A stretch of DNA of 51,234 nucleotides from Blattamonas nauphoetae (lineage: Eukaryota; Preaxostyla; Oxymonadida). Under the pieces are notes generated by a model. The model was given only the letters and a program-made list of their open reading frames with translations, was not told where the DNA came from and did not search any database. The stretch is from positions 1-51,234 of the forward strand of contig JARBJD010000439.1 of the NCBI GenBank assembly GCA_033064195.1, written 5' to 3'. Below are positions 10,760 to 18,190 of this stretch, piece after piece. Position numbers and translations under genes: made by a program. Numbering within the stretch: the stretch's first letter is position 1; each line of letters opens with the position of its first letter.

Positions 10760-10780
10760 TTTAACAAAAATAAAAAATTA
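10760..10780 (-). promoter_or_regulatory. T-rich start-proximal motif of capsid-like copy 2
   Basis: The minus strand reads AATTTTTTATTTTTGTTAAA immediately before the ATG. This is the clearest copy of the shared motif. Confidence 0.6.
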
Positions 10781-10800
10781 CATTTATGCTTTAACTCTAG

Positions 10801-11100
10801 TTACTTTTTCTTTTTTGGTTTCTTCGCTTTCGGTTTCAGCTTTTCTTCTAGTCTCAGTATTTCTCCTCTGAGTTTATTCGCAACTGATGTGTTTCCTTCA
10901 TTAATTGCTTGTTCATATTGTGCCATCTTTTCTGCGTGGATTTGCTGATCCGATTTCACATCTGGTATCATTGCAACACCTGTCTGTGCTACCTTCGAAA
11001 TCAGTGGTCCAACAAAGGGAATTAGATTCAGAAATGGAGCTCCAACTCTGAGTATGTTTTTTCTGACTGCTGCCAATTTTGACAACCAACCTGGTGCCAT
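10801..11100 (-). CDS. Small basic virion-like protein starting MAPG (99 aa)
   Basis: The 99-residue product starts MAPGWLSKL and continues with an amphipathic/hydrophobic stretch (FLNLIPFVGPLISKVAQTG). It ends in a charged helix and a strongly basic tail, KPKAKKPKKKK. The layout recalls small core or cement proteins of adenovirus-like and Polinton-like capsids, which combine a membrane-active or amphipathic helix with a basic DNA-binding tail. The similarity is only in design. It lies between the capsid genes and a second MAPG protein on the same strand, with a T-rich motif at 11101-11120. A minor capsid or DNA-condensing role is inferred from the neighbours. Confidence 0.55.
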   Translation of the reverse strand: MAPGWLSKLAAVRKNILRVGAPFLNLIPFVGPLISKVAQTGVAMIPDVKSDQQIHAEKMAQYEQAINEGNTSVANKLRGEILRLEEKLKPKAKKPKKKK

Positions 11101-11138
11101 TTTTAGGAAAATAAAAATATTCGAATACTAGTGAATGT

Positions 11139-11447
11139 TTATCCTTTGAATTGAATTTTGGAATTTGACGAGAGTGGCATATCATCATTGGAGTATCGTC
11201 CATTTCGTGGAGGTTCGTACTCAATCATCTGTGGTTTTTGTTGACGATTGATCGCCTTATTTTGTTGATAAACGTCCATCATTCCTCCTAATCCATTCAG
11301 TATTCCACCTGCTGTTTGTCCGAATTTACTGTTCGTTTGAGAGAGCAATCCACCACCGACTTGAAGCAATGTTGGAGCTAGAGGTTTGATGAATTGAAAG
11401 AATTGCTTGCCGATATTTTTGAGTTTGTTGAAACTTCCTGGTGCCAT
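11139..11447 (-). CDS. Small virion-like protein starting MAPG (102 aa)
   Basis: The 102-residue product starts MAPGSFNKLKNIGKQFFQF, an amphipathic helix. It continues with a Gly-rich hydrophobic section (LLQVGGGLLSQ, GGILNGLGGMM) and a polar tail. The shared MAPG start and helix suggest it is related to, or built like, the neighbouring 99-residue protein. The T-rich motif upstream of this gene is about 45-60 bases from the ATG (11492-11508), farther than usual, so its leader may be longer. The function is unknown. A membrane-interacting minor capsid protein is the most reasonable guess. Confidence 0.55.
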   Translation of the reverse strand: MAPGSFNKLKNIGKQFFQFIKPLAPTLLQVGGGLLSQTNSKFGQTAGGILNGLGGMMDVYQQNKAINRQQKPQMIEYEPPRNGRYSNDDMPLSSNSKIQFKG

Positions 11448-11525
11448 TTATGCAATTTTGAGAAATTGTGTTGAAGAGACGAAGTCTATTTAAGTAAAAA
11501 TAAAAAATACAATTCATTTATAATT

Positions 11526-12155
11526 TTAGCGAGGAATAGCTTTCGTCAGAGAAATGCCATAATTGAGAATAGTGTTGTATGCTTCGTTATAGGCGATACT
11601 CATGTCTTTTCCACCAACAAGGATCTTGAAAATGGTTCGAAAGATTGGGAGTTTATTCAGACATAAGCACTTATCAGACAGATCATCCAATTCGATCACC
11701 ACATCGTTGATTCCAGTCAGTGTAGCAATCAGAGCACATAAATCACTTTGGTTTGTGATCAGTTTCTTCGAAGGTTCAATGAGATTATTCAGTAGTTTCT
11801 TTTCACACGCGAATGCATTCTTGTAAACTAGCAATAGTTGATCTTTGAATGCTGAAATATTGGAGGTGTATTCTCGGAGTGGAATGGAACGACTCTGAAT
11901 TGGTGCTGATGGATATGTCTCCAGTGGTGGATCGTAAGCTCCACGTTCATTAGTGACCACAGGCTCAGAGCACACTCTTTCTCTCCCCAAAGGAGGGTTC
12001 GAAGCCTCTCGCGAGACCATCTCCATCTTCGATCCTCTATTATCTACTCCAGCTTTACTTCGATCTTCAATGATGACATTGTTGGTGATTGATGTTGGTA
12101 CTGAAGAAGAACTTGTGTGTTTTGTAAATTGACAACTTAGAATTGGTTGCATCAC
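11526..12155 (-). CDS. Unrecognised Polinton protein (209 aa)
   Basis: The first 90 or so residues are rich in Ser, Pro and Arg and look disordered. Residues 100-209 are mostly helical, with a hydrophobic pattern (LLLVYKNAFACEKKLLNNLI, LCALIATLTGINDVVIEL). I do not recognise the family. The gene sits in the minus-strand structural block between the MAPG proteins and the gene hit by the Mutator-like insertion. It has the T-rich motif right upstream (12156-12178). The disordered-plus-helical layout could fit a scaffold or minor capsid protein, but nothing in the sequence proves it. Confidence 0.55.
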   Translation of the reverse strand: MMQPILSCQFTKHTSSSSVPTSITNNVIIEDRSKAGVDNRGSKMEMVSREASNPPLGRERVCSEPVVTNERGAYDPPLETYPSAPIQSRSIPLREYTSNISAFKDQLLLVYKNAFACEKKLLNNLIEPSKKLITNQSDLCALIATLTGINDVVIELDDLSDKCLCLNKLPIFRTIFKILVGGKDMSIAYNEAYNTILNYGISLTKAIPR

Positions 12156-12315
12156 TTTCTATAAAAATAAAAAATATATATTAATGTTTTTAAATTCACA
12201 TTTCTGCTCGATCTATAGCTCCCATTCCAGAACTGTCCAACTGTGCAAATCGATAAGACCCAGGCATTTCAGATTGGTATCCACTGATATCATCATCTGC
12301 GACTGTTTTGAATGC

Positions 12316-12324
12316 TTTGGCTTT
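12316..12324. repeat. 9-bp target site duplication, left copy
   Basis: TTTGGCTTT directly abuts the GGGTAC start of the Mutator-like element. The same nine bases lie directly outside the other end at 15999-16007. Confidence 0.88.
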
Positions 12325-12859
12325 GGGTACCTCAATTTTCAGGGGAAAAACTCGAGCTCAGGGGAAAAACTCGATCACAGGGGAAGATCTCAATCACAGG
12401 GGAGAATCTCAATCACAGGGGAAAATCTCAATCACAGGGGAAAATCTCGGGCCACAGGGGAAGAATCTCAAGGACAAGGGGATTGAAGGTGGATCAATTT
12501 TTGAACATGTGTGGATTAGGGAGTTAGAACGCGGGACTTTCAACCCTCGGTCCCGGGATCGAGGTTGGTCATCGGCACTTTTTCTCGTTTTTGAAACATT
12601 TTTGTCAACGATCACAGATTCTCTCTCTTTTCAATCCGATTTTTTGTTTAAACTTTTCAGAAAGGCTCTGCGATGAACAGAATGTTGCTGATGAGCGGGC
12701 AATCACGATCCTGCTTTTTTTCTCAAATTCAGACATTATTCTCCAAAATAACTTAACATACAACATAATAATGACATGTTTGATGCTTCTTCTTCATCTT
12801 TTCTCATTGTCCATTCACCCATTCTCAAAACTTTCGCATTCGTTTTCCCACTCTCGATC
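12325..12859 (+). repeat. Left 535-bp inverted repeat of the Mutator-like element
   Basis: This is the mirror of 15464-15998. Its outer part holds about seven tandem units of roughly 19 bp built on GGGGAAAATCTCAATCACA (12342-12481). The homologous array lies at 15842-15981. The inner part is unique AT-rich sequence. Open frames inside it are coincidental. Confidence 0.88.
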
Positions 12860-13619
12860 TGTTATGAACCAACGAAAGAACTTTCTCATCTCTCTCATAT
12901 TCTCGATCACACACATCCCGATCTCTTTCGCCGAAATGTATATATCTGTTGGGTGGTTCTCGTCCTGTATGAACTCTTTTTCATGTCTCTACCCTGTTGT
13001 TCTCTTCCGTCCAAATCTCAAGTATTTGATCCACTTCCACCCTTCATCATCGAATCTTCTTTTGCTTTATGTGTGTCGTGCCAGAGCAGGACGAATGCAT
13101 TGACGCTTTCAGGCTGATCGGTTGCATGCAGAGATCTCTTCAAGATTGGAGAAGTTCATTTTGAAATGCTGACCTACCCATCATCATGTATGTTTGACAG
13201 TTTATACTTCATTATTTGAAGCTGATTTGCATGTCGAATGCAGCTAAGTCACAGACACAATCCGACTTTAATAACATGTGAAATGAACACTGAAAAAGCC
13301 AGTACCAACCTTCGACAACAATCCTGAAAAGTGAATTGTATGCTTCTCGTTGCGAATGTCTGCCAGATCAAGAACCGGCCAGTCGTCGCAGATCTCCTCA
13401 GAGTGATGTTCAATGCTTTAATTCACACCTTCTGTGAAAGAATCTGAAAGACCACCGCCAAAATTCTCTGAGTTGCTCCCGGAAAAGGCAACCACAAAGG
13501 TTGAGGAGGAAATTCCAGCAGAAGGTGGTGATTTGAGAGAGGGAGCGACTGTGGAGTGAATGCGGTGAGGAGGGCGAGCTGCAGAAGGAATATCAACACC
13601 AGTCCAAACCTTCAACACT

Positions 13620-13880
13620 CTGAGATCGATGACAGCACTGGAGAATGTGGAGCTGCCGACTGACGCACTACCCGTTGATGCTGTCCTGCGGCGAGCAGCA
13701 GCGAGTGTATATACACTGTTTGACTTTCCCACCCTCTCTCTCTTTCACACCTTCCGGTTTCTTTTCCTTTTCATTCACCTCTTCCCCTTCTCTTCACTCC
13801 TCTCAGCACCATCGCACGAGCATTGGCCAACAGCCCCGGTCTGCTTCTGCTGGACGAGCCGACAAGCGACCTGGTTGCGT
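13620..13880 (+). pseudogene. Captured ABC transporter ATPase fragment with an intron
   Basis: The plus strand reads TALENVELP near 13632, then LSCGEQQRV (about 13678-13706), then, after a 100-nt GT-AG intron (13707-13806), TIARALANSPG and LLLLDEPTSDL. These are the switch-side segment, the signature motif and Walker B of LolD/MacB-type ABC ATPases. Splicing restores the frame exactly (RV to TIARAL), so a real spliced gene was the source. About 60 residues normally found between the first segment and the signature motif are missing, Walker A is absent, and after TSDL the sequence turns into something unrelated. It is therefore a stitched fragment, not a working transporter. It belongs to the element's cargo. 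Confidence 0.75.
13707..13806 (+). other. 100-nt spliceosomal intron inside the captured ABC fragment
   Basis: It begins GTATATACAC and ends in a pyrimidine tract followed by CTCAG. Its removal joins the ABC signature motif to the Walker B segment in frame. This shows capture at the DNA level rather than through an RNA copy. Confidence 0.7.
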
Positions 13881-13989
13881 ATACATCGTGGTATGTGTTT
13901 GTGCGGGACGTGATGGTGGCATCCGAGAAGAGGATGAAAGAGGAGGACATAAGGAATACGCTTCTGATGAAAAAGGCGCTGGCCGGTTT

Positions 13990-15420
13990 GCACAGTGTGA
14001 AGACATGGAAGAAGAAGGACGGACAAGCGGGAGGGATGTTGGGGGAGGAGGGCAAGGGGAGGGAGGGGAGTGTATGCACAGTGATTGGATGATTCCAGTG
14101 TGCTCTTCTGTGCACGAACCGTGGGACAACGATCATGTTGCGTTCTGCAGTAGGGAGGACGAGGAAGGGATGGCGTGTGTGTTTGAGATTATGGTGGAAG
14201 AGCAGGGCGACACAAAGACTCTCTTTCGCCAATTTTCACTCAACGCGAATCCATTCTCGAACCAGCGGATGGGAACGATTCGGATTGATATACAGGAGAG
14301 AGTGGGAGAGATGCTCAGATGAAGTGAAGTGGAGCGGAAAAGAGAGGATACAGTCCAGATTTTGGTGGAAGCACGAACACAGACACTTTATTCTCCTCCT
14401 CATTCGTCTTCCACATCGAACGTCCAATCAGTCCTCAGCCTCCAACAGACGCCATCCACATCATCAAAGCCACAGTTCATCTCGCAAACTTGCATCTCGG
14501 CTGTCCTGCTCAACTCTTCGCCTCTCACCGACTTGGCTAGCATTGTTGCCGAAGTCGATGCCAACGAAGTGTTCATGCTTCACAAGACGAACATGCTGGA
14601 AGAGATCGGAGCAGAGAACGAGCTGATGGAGAGGTCGTGTGCCGGAATGATGGACTGGATTGGGATGGGCGGGCTGCCAGATGTGGACGAGGAAGAAGAA
14701 GAGAGGCGGAAGGAGACAGAGGCGAAGGAAGAGGAGGAGCGGCTGAGAGAGGAGAGGAAGGAGCAAGAATTGAACAAAGTGGCAGAGGAGACAAACGAAC
14801 AGGAGAAAAGAGCGAAAGAGGCACAACCCCCAACTTCGGACGAACACCCATCTCACATCCCACTCCACTACCGTCTGTGTCGCCGCCCGTCCTCCATCAT
14901 TCCTCTCTCCCTCCACACGGCCCTTCTCCACCTTACCCCCTCCACATCCTCCCTCGTCCAATACAGCTCGTACTTGTCTCCCTCCCGCCCCATCTCAACC
15001 AACTCCCTCGCTCCATCAGCGCTGGGGTAATGAGGAGTTACTGATGATCCGAAGCGATGTGCAGGCCACACACAACGAGGATAACAGAGACGAGCTGGAT
15101 CAATACAGCTACAGTCTGCTCGGAGACTATGAGTGATGCGTGGGAGGGTGTGTGGGGAACAAGGAGAAGCGGAAAGAGCTGGACGAGCTTTGGGGAGTGA
15201 TCCGACAAGCGAAGAAGATCACGATTCGTCTCTGATCGCATTGGTCACTCTTCCCGACCAAACACTCAACATTCACATCAATACATGAAAAGACAAAGAG
15301 GAATCTGAAAGCGATGGAAGAAGGAGATGCACAGAGCAGTGTCGCAACAGGCCAGTCGGAAGTGGCTGTGTCAGTGGAGCAGGCGAAGAAGGCACGTGAG
15401 GAGCTGGAGAAGTAGATTGA
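13990..15420 (+). pseudogene. Further captured coding segments of unknown genes
   Basis: At least three plus-strand blocks look like exons of cellular genes. One ends at 14322 (segments such as VCSSVHEPWDNDHVAFCSRE and GTIRIDIQERVGEML). Another spans 14329-15030 (233 codons). It has a helical first half and a Glu/Arg-rich coiled coil (about residues 125-170) before a Ser/Pro-rich tail. A third lies at about 15042-15415 and ends QAKKAREELEK. They sit in different frames with stops between them. Base composition is clearly richer in G and C than in the surrounding Polinton. I do not recognise the source genes. They may come from the same or different loci. Confidence 0.5.
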
Positions 15421-15463
15421 GTCGACAATGTCTCTTCCATGTGCGATGATCTGAAAGATGATT

Positions 15464-15998
15464 GATCGAGAGTGGGAAAACGAATGCGAAAGTTTTGAGA
15501 ATGGGTGAATGGACAATGAGAAAAGATGAAGAAGAAGCATCAAACATGTCATTATTATGTTGTATGTTAAGTTATTTTGGAGAATAATGTCTGAATTTGA
15601 GAAAAAAAGCAGGATCGTGATTGCCCGCTCATCAGCAACATTCTGTTCATCGCAGAGCCTTTCTGAAAAGTTTAAACAAAAAATCGGATTGAAAAGAGAG
15701 AGAATCTGTGATCGTTGACAAAAATGTTTCAAAAACGAGAAAAAGTGCCGATGACCAACCTCGATCCCGGGACCGAGGGTTGAAAGTCCCGCGTTCTAAC
15801 TCCCTAATCCACACATGTTCAAAAATTGATCCACCTTCAATCCCCTTGTCCTTGAGATTCTTCCCCTGTGGCCCGAGATTTTCCCCTGTGATTGAGATTT
15901 TCCCCTGTGATTGAGATTCTCCCCTGTGATTGAGATCTTCCCCTGTGATCGAGTTTTTCCCCTGAGCTCGAGTTTTTCCCCTGAAAATTGAGACACCC
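15464..15998 (-). repeat. Right 535-bp inverted repeat of the Mutator-like element
   Basis: Reverse complement of 12325-12859. Translations of equivalent frames in the two copies are identical over at least 90 residues, supporting recent insertion. The 19-bp array lies at 15842-15981. The copy of the target duplication follows at 15999-16007. Confidence 0.88.
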
Positions 15999-16014
15999 TT
16001 TGGCTTTCAGTTTA

Positions 16015-16842
16015 TTAACTTCTGTTGATATGTGAGTTGAATAGCGAGTACAGTATTCCGATAAATACGTTGTATCTTGAGTGATCATTTGGAGAAACAC
16101 TGGATAAATCTGATCTTTGAAGGCTTTCTTTTTGTTTCATACTGGGATTGTAGTCCTGAACATGATCATGAAGCCATTGATCCCACATCAGTGATGCAAT
16201 CTGTGATTGAATTGAATTGAACACCATATTGTCTAACACATTCTTGCTGGGATCAGCTGGATTGCTTCGATTTGCACGAGTTATTCCCAATGTGTCTGTC
16301 ATGTGTTCACCAACAGCTCTCTTCATTATTGCATATGGTTGTTGAGATCGTTTGGTCTTCATCTCTTCATAGCTGATGTCTCGATAATTGGTTGGCAAAT
16401 CGTATGTTCCATTTTTGAGGAAATTCCGATGTACAGCTTTGATTCTCCTTCCATTCTCTTGATTGAATGATGTGTATGGTTTCTGTCTTCGCATGTCTGG
16501 TGTTGGATTCATTGCGTAGTATGTCTCTTTGACTGGTCTACTGTTGTATGGAGTTAGCATGGCACCATTGACTGCAATCAGGTCTCCAGTCTCATTATCG
16601 TACACCATCACATCAGGAACTTGTCCATATTGTTCTACTTTCGCAGTCCAATTTCGTCCAGTTCTCGAAATATACTCACGTGCTGATGGAAGACTACACA
16701 GAGCATCATTGCGTCGGGTTTGAATATCATCATCGGCAAAGATTTGTTTCAATGCTGCTTGAGTCTCTGCTGCGTATCTCATTCTTGGTTTCTTCGCTTG
16801 TGCTTTTCTTTGTGGTTGAACGTACACTATCTTTTGTGACAT
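16015..16842 (-). CDS. Unrecognised Polinton protein, 3' part hit by the Mutator-like element
   Basis: The main open frame encodes 275 residues starting MSQKIVYVQPQRKAQ. It has a basic N-terminus and a mixed alpha/beta composition, with motifs such as GRNWTAKVEQYGQVPDVMVYD and NHIR-like basic stretches near residues 125-165. I recognise no family. The Mutator-like element lies in the 3' part of this gene, and coding-like sequence of the same strand continues on the far side (about 12185-12324). In Polintons a gene of this size near the capsid block is often a penton or other minor capsid protein, but I cannot assign it. It shares a 61-base intergenic region with the divergent ATPase gene. Confidence 0.55.
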   Translation of the reverse strand: MSQKIVYVQPQRKAQAKKPRMRYAAETQAALKQIFADDDIQTRRNDALCSLPSAREYISRTGRNWTAKVEQYGQVPDVMVYDNETGDLIAVNGAMLTPYNSRPVKETYYAMNPTPDMRRQKPYTSFNQENGRRIKAVHRNFLKNGTYDLPTNYRDISYEEMKTKRSQQPYAIMKRAVGEHMTDTLGITRANRSNPADPSKNVLDNMVFNSIQSQIASLMWDQWLHDHVQDYNPSMKQKESLQRSDLSSVSPNDHSRYNVFIGILYSLFNSHINRS

Positions 16843-16903
16843 TGTGTGTTTTCATACAAAATAAAAAAACCAAAAGTATATTTTAATTAGAGTTAAATCA
16901 CAA
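16843..16903. promoter_or_regulatory. Divergent promoter region
   Basis: The 61 bases between the 275-residue gene (minus) and the ATPase gene (plus) contain TTTTTTTATTTTGTATG toward the minus gene and TATATTTTAATTAGAG toward the plus gene. It is the only divergent gene pair in the structural block and probably drives both genes. Confidence 0.55.
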
Positions 16904-17827
16904 ATGAAGAAATCTCCGTTATCGCTTACAGCATACGTGAATGCAAAATTGAGTGAAGCATCTAGTAGGAATGTTTCTCATGAAGTGCAATCACAGATTC
17001 ATCCAGACTTGAATTTCAATCGCAACAGTGTGAATGTCCTTGTTGGAAACAGAGGAAGTGGAAAGACATTCAATGCTCTTCGAGAGGTTGCCAAGCTCCA
17101 GAATGTTCAGGTTAGGAATGAACTGTTTCACCTCTTTGTCTTCGTAACTGATAAGAACATCGATCCGACATTCGATAAATTCAAACCAATCCTGAACGTT
17201 CCGTATGTGAAAGTCAAATATGATGAAGCACTTCCATTTCTGTTGGAACTCTCAGAATCGAAAGCTGCTTATGAGGAGATCATTGACAATCAATGGCAGA
17301 ATAAAATTACTGATGAATGCAGAGAGAATCTCTTTGATGCTCTTTACATTGATGATTTCTCAGTTAAGAATCTCCAAACGATTATCCTCCTTGATGACTG
17401 TCGTCGAATCCTAGGTGAACGTAGAACATCCAAAAATAGAATGACAATGATGGACTTATTATTGGAGAATCGACAACCGAAATTCACATTCTTTCTGACG
17501 ATGCATGAGCTGTTCAGTTTGTCAGCAGATATGAAGTCAAACATTGATTCGATGTGGATCTTTGGAGGATTCAACAAAGAACGAATCAGTAGAGTCTATC
17601 CTCAGTTGAACTCACCAATTGATATTCGACAATTCTGGAATGTCTACCAACGAAAACAAAAGTGTGAAGCAATCATTCTTCGATACAACACAGATGGAGT
17701 AGCACTGAATGAGATCAACAAAGAAGGTTCAAACCGAACTGTCCGTTCACTCTTGAATGAGATTACCGATTGTATCGTCAAGACTTCGAAGCCTCATGCT
17801 GAGAGTGTCTGTCAGCGCTCGAATTGA
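16904..17827 (+). CDS. Genome-packaging ATPase (A32/FtsK-HerA type)
   Basis: A 307-residue P-loop ATPase. Walker A is GNRGSGKT at about residues 47-54, and Walker B is TIILLDDC near residue 160. A sensor-like polar segment with LLENRQPKFTFFLTMHEL follows, which fits the FtsK-HerA superfamily. In Polintons and related viruses this ATPase pumps DNA into the capsid. The length is typical for Polinton ATPases. It is transcribed opposite to the surrounding genes. Its last 81 bases overlap tail to tail with the 113-residue gene on the other strand. The ATG at 16904 lies right after the divergent promoter region. Confidence 0.88.
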   Translation: MKKSPLSLTAYVNAKLSEASSRNVSHEVQSQIHPDLNFNRNSVNVLVGNRGSGKTFNALREVAKLQNVQVRNELFHLFVFVTDKNIDPTFDKFKPILNVPYVKVKYDEALPFLLELSESKAAYEEIIDNQWQNKITDECRENLFDALYIDDFSVKNLQTIILLDDCRRILGERRTSKNRMTMMDLLLENRQPKFTFFLTMHELFSLSADMKSNIDSMWIFGGFNKERISRVYPQLNSPIDIRQFWNVYQRKQKCEAIILRYNTDGVALNEINKEGSNRTVRSLLNEITDCIVKTSKPHAESVCQRSN

Positions 17828-18088
17828 TTCTTCAATGTCGGACAATCTCTGATCAATCGAGAGTGAATTTGGAGAAGTGGAAGCATCATTGTATCGTTTC
17901 CTCAGTGCAATCTCACCTCTTATTTTTGTTATTCGATATCCATCAATTTGGATCATCCTATTTAGTTTCTGTGTTGTGTACTCATTCAGTTCTTTTCTAT
18001 TCTTCTCCAAGTATCTCTGAAAGTCGTGGATGTTTGTGAACTCTTTCTGCTCAGGATCAAACGGTTCTAATATTTTCAGTGATGTCAT
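17747..18088 (-). CDS. Small helical protein (113 aa)
   Basis: The 113-residue product starts MTSLKILEPFDPEQKEFTN and is almost entirely charged helix. Its last 40 residues have a heptad-like pattern (IDQRLSDIEESIRALTDTL) suggesting a coiled coil. It has a T-rich motif directly upstream (18089-18108) and overlaps the 3' end of the ATPase gene by 81 bases. No family is recognised. A structural or scaffolding role would suit a coiled-coil protein next to the packaging ATPase, but this is inferred from position. Confidence 0.55.
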   Translation of the reverse strand: MTSLKILEPFDPEQKEFTNIHDFQRYLEKNRKELNEYTTQKLNRMIQIDGYRITKIRGEIALRKRYNDASTSPNSLSIDQRLSDIEESIRALTDTLSMRLRSLDDTIGNLIQE

Positions 18089-18190
18089 TTCAATGAAATA
18101 AAAATATCTGAAACATTATTGAGATCGAACAAAGTTCTCAGATCGAAGATCGCACTCTCACCAAGAGTTCGAAGCCTTGCAAAGGCAAGA

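Larger units (their letters stand above)
12325..15998. mobile_element. Mutator-like (Pack-MULE-type) element with captured gene pieces
   Basis: A 3674-bp element inserted in the Polinton. Its ends are inverted repeats of 535 bp (12325-12859 and 15464-15998), identical as far as I compared except for two bases near the tips (GGGTAC against GGGTGT). A perfect 9-bp duplication, TTTGGCTTT, flanks it. Nine-base duplications with long inverted ends are the hallmark of Mutator-like elements. No transposase is visible, so it is non-autonomous. The interior (12860-15463) is richer in G and C than the Polinton. It holds pieces of cellular genes, including an ABC transporter ATPase segment with an intron. 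That is the structure of Pack-MULEs, so far best known in plants. Near-identical ends indicate a very recent insertion. Confidence 0.85.

Noticed and set aside
12409-12861. Open frames in the inverted ends of the Mutator-like element, seen at both ends
   Set aside because: They appear twice only because the ends are inverted copies. No motif or codon pattern supports a gene.
12316-16007. hAT assignment for the insertion in the Polinton
   Set aside because: hAT elements make 8-bp duplications and have short ends. Nine matching bases and 535-bp ends fit Mutator-like elements better.
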